Origin: Taudactylus pleione
Taxonomy: Eukaryota > Chordata > Amphibia > Anura > Myobatrachidae
Reading direction: 5' to 3'
Length of the DNA: 64,000 nt
NCBI GenBank assembly: GCA_031769625.1
Contig: JAUIMM010002007.1
Coordinates: forward strand, 394,447 to 458,446
Below are positions 1 through 7,632 of the stretch, one piece after another. A model generated the notes under the pieces. It saw nothing but the letters and a program-made list of their open reading frames with translations, had not been told where the DNA came from and searched no databases. Made by a program: the position numbers and the translations under genes. Each line of letters opens with the position of its first letter. The first letter of the stretch is position 1.

Positions 1-1040
1 TGCTTAAAACTTTCAGTAAACCTTAAAAAAGATTTGCTGCGGTGACAGAAGTTGATTTTGGTGCTTTATTTTGACACAGAACCCTCCAGAAAGATATTTA
101 CCCGTATGAAAAATTCTGTAAGCCCCAGACCTTAAAAATCGGCCAAAAATTTTTTTCTTCAAAAATCCCCAAATTCTGCTGAAAACTTTTAGAAAACCTT
201 AAAAAAGATTTGCTGTGGTGACAGAAGTTGATTTTGGTGCTTAATTTTGACACAGAACCATCCAGAAAGAAATTTAACCGTATGAAAAATTCGGTAAGCC
301 CCGGACCTTAAAAATCGGCCAAAAATTTTTTTCTTCAAAAATCCCCAAATTCTGCTTAAAACTTTCAGTAAACCTTAAAAAAGATTTGCTGCGGTGACAG
401 AAGTTGATTTTGGTGCTTAATTTTGACACAGAACTCTCAAGAAAGAATTTACCCGTATGAAAAATTCTGTAAGCCCCGGACCTTAAAAATCGGCCAAAAA
501 TTTTTTTCTTCAAAAATCCCCAAATTCTGCTTAAAACTTTCAGTAAACCTTAAAATAGATTTGCTGCGGTGACAAAAGTTGATTTTGGTGCTTAATTTTG
601 ACTCTGAACCCTCCAGAAAGATATTTACCAGTATGAAAAAATCTGTAAGACCCGGACCTTAAAAATCGGCCAAAAATCTTTTTCTTCAAAAATCCCCAAA
701 TTCTGCTTAAAACTTTCAGTAAACCTTAAAAAAGATTTGGTGCGGTGACAGAAGTTGATTTTGGTGCTTAATTTTGACACAGAACTCTCAAGAAAGAATT
801 TACCGGTATGAAAAATTCTGTAAGCCCCGGACCTTAAAAATCGGCCAAAAATTTTTTTCTTCAAAAATCCCCAAATTCTGCTTAAAACTTTCAGTAAACC
901 TTAAATAAGATTTGGTGCGGTGACAGAAGTTGATTTTGGTGCTTAATTTTGACACAGAACTCTCAAGAAAGAATTTACCCGTATGAAAAATTCTGTAAGC
1001 CCCGCCCCTTAAAAATCGGCCAAAAATTTTTTTCTTCAAA
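1..1040. repeat. Segment duplicated at offset 5,092 bp (copy 1)
   Basis: This stretch of about six monomers matches 5093-6132 monomer for monomer. Shared private features include the unusual AATTTAACCG at about 265 and 5357 and GACTCTGAACC at about 600 and 5692. The offset corresponds to 29 monomers. The match breaks near 1070, where the left copy switches to a monomer preceded by AAACATT. Confidence 0.85.
207..382 (+). repeat. Representative satellite monomer, 176-bp CCATCCAG class
   Basis: Example of a third class with ACCATCCAGAAAGAAATTT and AATTCGGTAAGCC. It often follows a monomer ending CTTTTAGAAAACC. It is a minority class scattered through the array, for example near 5357, 21150, 25540, 28530, 50130 and 63480. 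Confidence 0.85.
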
Positions 1041-1610
1041 AATCCCCAAATTCTGCTTAAAACTTTCAGTAAACATTAAAAAAGATTTGATGCGGTGACA
1101 AAAGTTGATTTTGGTGCTTTATTTTGACACAGAACCCTCCAGAAAGATATTTACCCATATGAAAAATTCTGTAAGCTCTGGACCTTAAAAATCGGCCAAA
1201 ATTTTTTTTCTTCAAAAATCCCCAAATTCTCCTTAAAACTTTCAGTAAACATTAAAAAAGATTTGCTGCGGTGACAGAAGTTGATTTTGGTGCTTTATTT
1301 TGACACAGAACCCTCCAGAAAGATATTTACCCGTATGAAAAATTCTGTAAGCCCCGGACCTTAAAAATCGGCCAAAATTTTTTTCTTCAAAAATCCCCAA
1401 ATTCTGCTGAAAACTTTCAGAAAACCTTAAAAAAGATTTGCTGCGGTGACAGAAGTTGATTTTGGTGCTTAATTTTGACATAGAACCATCCAGAAAGATA
1501 TTTACCCATATGAAAAATTCTGTAAGCCCTGGACCTTAAAAATCGGCCAAAATTTTTTTTCTTCAAAAATCCCCAAATTCTGCTTAAAACTTTTAGAAAA
1601 CCTTAAAAAA

Positions 1611-2758
1611 GATTTGCTGCGGTGACAGAAGTTGATTTTGGTGCTTAATTTTGACACTGAACTCTCAAGAAAGAATTTACCCGTATGAAAAATTCTGTAA
1701 GCCCTGGACATTAAAAATCAGCCAAAAAATGTTTTCTTCAAAAATCCCCAAATTCTGCTTAAAACTTTCAGTAAACCTTAAATAATATTTGCTGCGGTGA
1801 CAAAAGTTGATTTTGGTGCTTAATTTTGACACAGAACCCTCCAGAAAGAAATTTACCCGTATGAAAAATTCGGTAAGCCCTGGACCTTAAAAATCGGCCA
1901 AAAATTTTTCTCTTCAAAAATCCCCAAATTCTGCTTAAAACTTTCAGTAAACCTTAAAAAAGATTTGCTGCGGTGACAGAAGTTGATTTTGGTGCTTTAT
2001 TTTGACACAGAACCCTCCAGAAAGATATTTACCCGTATGAAAAATTCTGTAAGCCCCAGACCTTAAAAATCGGGCAAAAATTTTTTTTCTTCAAAAATCC
2101 CCAAATTCTGCTGAAAACTTTTAGAAAACCTTAAAAAAGATTTGCTGCGGTGACAGAAGTTGATTTTGGTGCTTAATTTTGACACAGAACCCTCCAGAAA
2201 GAAATTTACCCATATGAAAAATTCTGTAAGCTCCGGACTTTAAAAATCGGCCAAAATTTTTTTTCTTCAAAAATCCCCAAATTCTCCTTAAAACTTTCAA
2301 TAAACCTTAAAAAAGATTTGCTGCGGTGACAGAAGTTGATTTTGGTGCTTTATTTTGACACAGAACCCTCCAGAAAGATATTTACCCGTATGAAAAATTT
2401 TGTAAGCCCCGGACCTTAAAAATCGGCCATAATTTTTTTTCTTGAAAAATCCCCAAATTCTGCTTAAAACTTTCAGTAAACCTTAAAAAAGATTTGCAGC
2501 GGTGACAGAAGTTGATTTTGGTGCTTAATTTTGACACAGAACCCTCCAGAAAGATATTTACCCGTATGAAAAATTCTGTAAGCTCCGGACCTTAAAAATC
2601 GGGCAAAAATTTTTTTCTTCAAAAATCCCCAAATTCTGCTGAAAACTTTCAATAAACCTTAAAAAAGATTTGGTGCGGTGACAGAAGTTGATTTTGGTGC
2701 TTAATTTTGACACTGAACTCTCAAGAAAGAATTTACCCGTATGAAAAATTCTGTAAGC
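1611..2758. repeat. Recurrent 1.14-kb module, copy 1 of 5
   Basis: A block of about 6.5 monomers containing, in order, a GACACTGAACTCTC monomer, a CAAAAGTTG monomer with AATTCGG, a GCCCCAGACC monomer, an AAATTCTCC monomer, an AAATTTTGTAAGCC monomer with CCATAATTTTTTTTC, and a TTTGCAGCGG monomer. The same order is found starting at 14069, 17230, 22849 and 35668. Confidence 0.8.
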
Positions 2759-2841
2759 CCCGCCCCTTAAAAATCGGCCAAAAATTTTTTTCTTCAAAAA
2801 TCCCCAAATTCTGCTTAAAACTTTCAGTAAACCTTAAAAAA

Positions 2842-3017
2842 GATTTGCTGCGGTGACAAAAGTTGATTTTGGTGCTTAATTTTGACACAGAACCCTCCAG
2901 AAAGATATTTACCCGTATGAAAAATTCTGTAAGCCCCGGACCTTAAAAATCGGCCAAAAATTTTTTTCTTCAAAAATCCCCAAATTCTGCTAAAAACTTT
3001 CAGTAAACCTTAAAAAA
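2842..3017 (+). repeat. Representative satellite monomer, 176-bp CCCTCCAG class
   Basis: Example of the commonest class, carrying ACCCTCCAGAAAGATATTT. It is exactly 176 bp to the next GATTT landmark. A consensus of this class has about 62 G/C bases (35%). Four CpG dinucleotides lie at monomer positions 10, 73, 96 and 110, counting from the G of GATTTG. The second half is rich in short A-tracts. Confidence 0.9.
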
Positions 3018-3192
3018 GATTTGGTGCGGTGACAGAAGTTGATTTTGGTGCTTAATTTTGACACAGAACTCTCAAGAAAGAATTTACCCGTATGAAAAAT
3101 TCTGTAAGCCCCGGACCTTAAAAATCGGCCAAAAATTTTTTTCTTCAAAAATCCCCAAATTCTGCTTAAAACTTTCAGTAAACCTTAAAAAA
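3018..3192 (+). repeat. Representative satellite monomer, 175-bp CTCTCAAG class
   Basis: Example of the class carrying AACTCTCAAGAAAGAATTT in place of AACCCTCCAGAAAGATATTT. One base is missing in the AGATATTT segment, so the monomer is 175 bp. It usually starts GATTTGGTGC instead of GATTTGCTGC. Runs of this class occur at about 15.1-15.95 kb, 26.9-27.4 kb, 30.0-30.7 kb and 62.0-62.7 kb. Confidence 0.9.
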
Positions 3193-5092
3193 GATTTGGT
3201 GCGGTGACAGAAGTTGATTTTGGTGCTTAATTTTGACACAGAACTCTCAAGAAAGAATTTACCCGTATGAAAAATTCTGTAAGCCCCGGACCTTAAAAAT
3301 CGGCCAAAAATTTTTTTCTTCAAAAATCCCCAAATTCTGCTTAAAACTTTCAGTAAACCTTAAAAAAGATTTGGTGTGGTGACAAAAGTTGATTTTGGTG
3401 CTTAATTTTGACACAGAACCCTCCAGAAAGATATTTACCCGTATGAAAAATTCTGTAAGCTCCGGACCTTACAAATCGGGCAAAAATTTTTTTCTTCAAA
3501 AATCCCCAAATTCTGCTGAAAACTTTCAATAAACCTTAAAAAAGATTTGCTGCGGTGACAAAAGTTGATTTTGGTGCTTAATTTTGACACTGAACCCTCC
3601 AGAAAGATATTTACCAGTATGAAAAAATCTGTAAGACCCGGACCTTAAAAATCGGCCAAAAATCTTTTTCTTCAAAAATCCCCAAATTCTGCTTAAAACT
3701 TTCAGTAAACCTTAAAAAAGATTTGGTGCGGTGACAGAAGTTGATTTTGGTGCTTAATTTTGACACAGAACTCTCAAGAAAGAATTTACCGGTATGAAAA
3801 ATTCTGTAAGCCCCGGACCTTAAAAATCGGCCAAAAATTTTTTTCTTCAAAAATACCCAAATTCTGCTTAAAACTTTCAGTAAACCTTAAATAAGATTTG
3901 GTGCGGTGACAGAAGTTGATTTTGGTGCTTAATTTTGACACAGAACTCTCAAGAAAGAATTTACCCGTATGAAAAATTCTGTAAGCCCCGCCCCTTAAAA
4001 ATCGGCCAAAAATTTTTTTCTTCAAAAATCCCCAAATTCTGCTTAAAACTTTCAGTAAACCTTAAAAAAGATTTGCTGCTGTGACAAAAGTTGATTTTGG
4101 TGCTTAATTTTGACACTGAACCCTCCAGAAAGATATTTACCAGTATGAAAAAATCTGTAAGCCCCGGACCTTAAAAATCGGCCAAAAATTTTTTTCTTCA
4201 AAAATCCCCAAATTCTGCTGAAAACTTTCAATAAACCTTAAAAAAGATTTGGTGCGGTGACAGAAGTTGATTTTGGTGCTTAATTTTGACACTGAACTCT
4301 CAAGAAAGAATTTACCCGTATGAAAAATTCTGTAAGCCCTGGACCTTAAAAATCAGCCAAAAAATGTTTTCTTCAAAAATCCCCAAATTCTGCTTAAAAC
4401 TTTCAGTAAACCTTAAATAAGATTTGCTGCGGTGACAGAAGTTGATTTTGGTGCTTAATTTTGACACAGAACCCTCCAGAAAGATATTTACCCATATGAA
4501 AAATTCTGTAAGCCCCGGACCTTAAAAATCGGCCAAAATTTTTTTCTTCAAAAATCCCCAAATTCTGCTGAAAACTTTCAGAAAACCTTAAAAAAGATTT
4601 GCTGCGGTGACAGAAGTTGATTTTGGTGCTTAATTTTGACATAGAACCATCCAGAAAGATATTTACCCATATGAAAAATTCTGTAAGCCCTGGACCTTAA
4701 AAATCGGCCAAAATTTTTTTTCTTCAAAAATCCCCAAATTCTGCTTAAAACTTTCAGTAAACCTTAAAAAAGATTTGCTGCGGTGACAGAAGTTGATTTT
4801 GGTGCTTAATTTTGACACTGAACTCTCCAGAAAGAATTTACCCGTATGAAAAATTCTGTAAGCCCTGGACCTTAAAAATCAGCCAAAAAATGTTTTCTTC
4901 AAAAATCCCCAAATTCTGCTGAAAACTTTCAGTAAACCTTAAATAAGATTTGCTGCGGTGACAAAAGTTGATTTTGGTGCTTAATTTTGACACAGAACCC
5001 TCCAGAAAGAAATTTACCCGTATGAAAAATTCGGTAAGCCCTGGACCTTAAAAATCGGCCAAAAATTTTTCTCTTCAAAAATCCCCAAATTC

Positions 5093-6132
5093 TGCTTAAA
5101 ACTTTCAGTAAACCTTAAAAAAGATTTGCTGCGGTGACAGAAGTTGATTTTGGTGCTTTATTTTGACACAGAACCCTCCATAAAGATATTTACCCGTATG
5201 AAAAATTCTGTAAGCCCCAGACCTTAAAAATCGGCCAAAAATTTTTTTCTTCAAAAATCCCCAAATTCTGCTGAAAACTTTTAGAAAACCTTAAAAAAGA
5301 TTTGCTGTGGTGACAGAAGTTGATTTTGGTGCTTAATTTTGACACAGAACCATCCAGAAAGAAATTTAACCGTATGAAAAATTCGGTAAGCCCCGGACCT
5401 TAAAAATCGGCCAAAAATTTTTTTCTTCAAAAATCCCCAAATTCTGCTTAAAACTTTCAGTAAACCTTAAAAAAGATTTGGTGCGGTGACAGAAGTTGAT
5501 TTTGGTGCTTAATTTTGACACAGAACTCTCAAGAAAGAATTTACCCGTATGAAAAATTCTGTAAGCCCCGGACCTTAAAAATCGGCCAAAAATTTTTTTC
5601 TTCAAAATTTCCCAAATTCTGCTTAAAACTTTCAGTAAACCTTAAAATAGATTTGCTGCGGTGACAAAAGTTGATTTTGGTGCTTAATTTTGACTCTGAA
5701 CCCTCCAGAAAGATATTTACCAGTATGAAAAAATCTGTAAGACCCGGACCTTAAAAATCGGCCAAAAATCTTTTTCTTCAAAAATCCCCAAATTCTGCTT
5801 AAAACTTTCAGTAAACCTTAAAAAAGATTTGGTGCGGTGACAGAAGTTGATTTTGGTGCTTAATTTTGACACAGAACTCTCAAGAAAGAATTTACCGGTA
5901 TGAAAAATTCTGTAAGCCCCGGACCTTAAAAATCAGCCAAAAATTTTTTTCTTCAAAAATCCCCAAATTCTGCTTAAAACTTTCAGTAAACCTTAAATAA
6001 GATTTGGTGCGGTGACAGAAGTTGATTTTGGTGCTTAATTTTGACACAGAACTCTCAAGAAAGAATTTACCCGTATGAAAAATTCTGTAAGCCCCGCCCC
6101 TTAAAAATCGGCCAAAAATTTTTTTCTTCAAA
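5093..6132. repeat. Segment duplicated at offset 5,092 bp (copy 2)
   Basis: Second copy of 1-1040. Two extra monomers then intervene before the AAACATT-type monomer at 6515, whose counterpart is at 1071 (offset 5,444, 31 monomers). The two segments therefore differ by a two-monomer insertion or deletion, as expected from unequal exchange. Confidence 0.85.
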
Positions 6133-6699
6133 AATCCCCAAATTCTGCTTAAAACTTTCAGTAAACCTTAAAAAAGATTTGCTGCTGTGACAAAAGTTGA
6201 TTTTGGTGCTTAATTTTGACACTGAACCCTCCAGAAAGATATTTACCAGTATGAAAAAATCTGTAAGCCCCGGACCTTAAAAATCGGCCAAAAATCTTTT
6301 TCTTCAAAAATCCCCAAATTCTGCTTAAAACTTTCAGTAAACCTTAAAAAAGATTTGCTGCGGTGACAGAAGTTAATTTTGGTGCTTAATTTTGACACAG
6401 AACCCTCCAGAAAGATATTTACCCGTATGAAAAATTCTGTAAGCCCCGAACGTTAAAAATCGGCCAAAAATTTTTTTCTTCAAAAATCCCCAAATTCTGC
6501 TTAAAACTTTCAGTAAACATTAAAAAAGATTTGATGCGGTGACAAAAGTTGATTTTGGTGCTTTATTTTGACACAGAACCCTCCAGAAAGATATTTACCC
6601 ATATGAAAAATTCTGTAAGCTCTGGACCTTAAAAATCGGCCAAAATTTTTTTTCTTCAAAAATCCCCAAATTCTCCTTAAAACTTTCAGTAAACATTAA

Positions 6700-6723
6700 A
6701 AAAGATTTGCTGCGGTGACAGAA
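6700..6723. repeat. Target-site duplication, 3'-side copy
   Basis: A 24-bp satellite segment beginning AAAAGATTTG and ending TGCGGTGACAGAA, directly abutting the 3' end of the LINE. It is identical to the uninterrupted satellite site at 1256-1279. It differs from the other copy at one base (C at 6710, A at 13900). Confidence 0.85.
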
Positions 6724-6731
6724 TATGCTTC

Positions 6732-6737
6732 TTTATT
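6732..6737 (-). terminator. AATAAA polyadenylation signal near the LINE 3' end
   Basis: Plus-strand TTTATT reads AATAAA on the sense strand, 8 bp before the end of the element. It is close to the junction for a cleavage signal, so it may instead be part of the conserved 3' terminus used for reverse-transcription priming. Confidence 0.5.
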
Positions 6738-6753
6738 TTAACTTGCAACAAAG

Positions 6754-6821
6754 ATATATATATATATACAATAATTACATATATAAAAAATAAATAAATA
6801 AATAGATAAAATATATATATA
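6754..6821. repeat. Simple repeats (AT)n / (AAAT)n in the LINE 3' UTR
   Basis: An AT run at 6754-6768, an AAAT-type run at about 6788-6805 and a second AT run at 6811-6821. Simple-repeat tails are common at LINE 3' ends and are unstable in length. Confidence 0.85.
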
Positions 6822-6975
6822 CACAAAATCAAATATCAACATAAGGATACACAATATTACTCCATATTATGCCTTATAACCAAAAGAAAACTTTACCAAT
6901 CCTAATAATAAACAACTTATCTCCTATGAGAAAAAGTAAGCAAGGATTTTAGAACAACAACTACCTTAACCACTA

Positions 6976-7026
6976 TCTATATATATTTTTTTTTTTTTTT
7001 TATATATTATATATGTATATATACAC
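6976..7026. repeat. AT-rich simple repeat with T16 tract
   Basis: ATATAT sequence flanks a 16-nt T run (6986-7001), which is A16 in the element's sense orientation. It sits 262 bp inside the 3' end, so it is not the terminal tail of this insertion. Confidence 0.8.
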
Positions 7027-7227
7027 AGCAAACCATAAAACAATACAAAAAAAACTTTAACTACTATCTATCTTATCTAATCCTACCCATCACCAATACA
7101 CACCACCTCAGGTAGATGTATGTAAAACCTTTTCAACAAAAACCAAAAAATAGAATAAAAAATCTACAGGGAGTGAAAGGACAGAAAAGAAACCCAGCTG
7201 AACAAGAAGAGACTTTCAACCACCCAC

Positions 7228-7632
7228 TCAAGGGGGTTTCAAACGGCCCCACCACTGTGACCATCTGACAGCATCCAGTCTCCCCTTATCCAGATCCATC
7301 ATCTTTTTCACCTCTTGCATAATCATACCTACCACCACATCACAGGGGAGGACCTTCCTTCGAATAGATACCTGGCACCGTGCATTCCACGTGTGATACC
7401 TAACAGCTAAACTAACTAAAAAAATTGTGGTTAAATTAAAGCCACCGTATCTTCTGACTACCCCATAAGCCCACTCAGGGTAACTAAGACCCGAAAGGCA
7501 CGGGATACCAATGGCCTTTGAAACCTCCTCATAAACCTTTACATTAAAAGGACACTCAAGCAGGAAGTGGTCCATCGTCTCCTCCACCCCTGGACATTCC
7601 TCCCGTGGGCAGCCACGTTCACTGGCACTTCG
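7228..7632 (-). pseudogene. Detached C-terminal part of LINE ORF2 (CCHC region) downstream of the premature stop
   Basis: In the same frame as ORF2, 135 codons remain open after the TGA and end at a stop at 7230-7228. The segment holds CPREECPGVEETMDHFLLEC. The two leading cysteines, the ETxxHFLLEC signature and the final cysteine match the C-terminal CCHC motif of L1-superfamily ORF2 proteins, which is needed for efficient retrotransposition. The end of the frame (RWSQWWGRLKPP) looks like a natural C terminus. No upstream start of its own is evident, since the first in-frame candidate is a GTG, so it is best read as the severed tail of ORF2. Confidence 0.85.

Larger units (their letters stand above)
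1..6723. repeat. Satellite array, left part (about 38 monomers of 175-176 bp)
   Basis: Uninterrupted head-to-tail array of an AT-rich monomer. Landmarks in each copy are GATTTGCTGCGGTGACAGAA, GGTGCTTAATTTTGACAC, TACCCGTATGAAAAATTC, AAAATCGGCC and CAAAAATCCCCAAATTCTGC. Successive landmarks are 175 or 176 bp apart and no inverted monomer was seen. The array runs off the left edge and ends where the LINE begins. Positions 1-1040 recur at 5093-6132. I do not recognise the satellite family. The tandem structure is read directly from the sequence; a centromeric or pericentromeric location is inferred. Confidence 0.98.
6724..7227 (-). other. LINE 3' UTR
   Basis: 504 bp of AT-rich non-coding sequence between the ORF2 end and the 3' junction. 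It contains (TA)n and (AAAT)n simple repeats, an internal A16 tract on the sense strand (7001-6986), and two copies of TTAACYACTATCTAT on the plus strand (6966-6980 and 7057-7071, 91 bp apart). There is no terminal poly(A); the element ends with sense-strand AAAATAAAGAAGCATA directly against the target duplication. Confidence 0.8.

Noticed and set aside
14..176. Splice-acceptor-like pyrimidine tract (TTTTTTTCTTC ... CTTTCAG) in each monomer
   Set aside because: There is no exon-like open frame or donor partner. CTTTCAG is part of the satellite consensus and present in hundreds of copies, so no gene structure can be supported.
274..513. Minus-strand open frames of about 79 aa (MKKKIFGRFLRSGAYRIF type) recurring through the whole satellite
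   Set aside because: They repeat with the monomer. The monomer length (175 or 176 bp) is not a multiple of three, so the frame shifts each repeat and then stops. The frames differ only by satellite variants and have no independent start context. Longer ones (107-137 aa at 45665, 52165, 33453 and 62090) arise from small indels in homopolymers. They are periodic artefacts.
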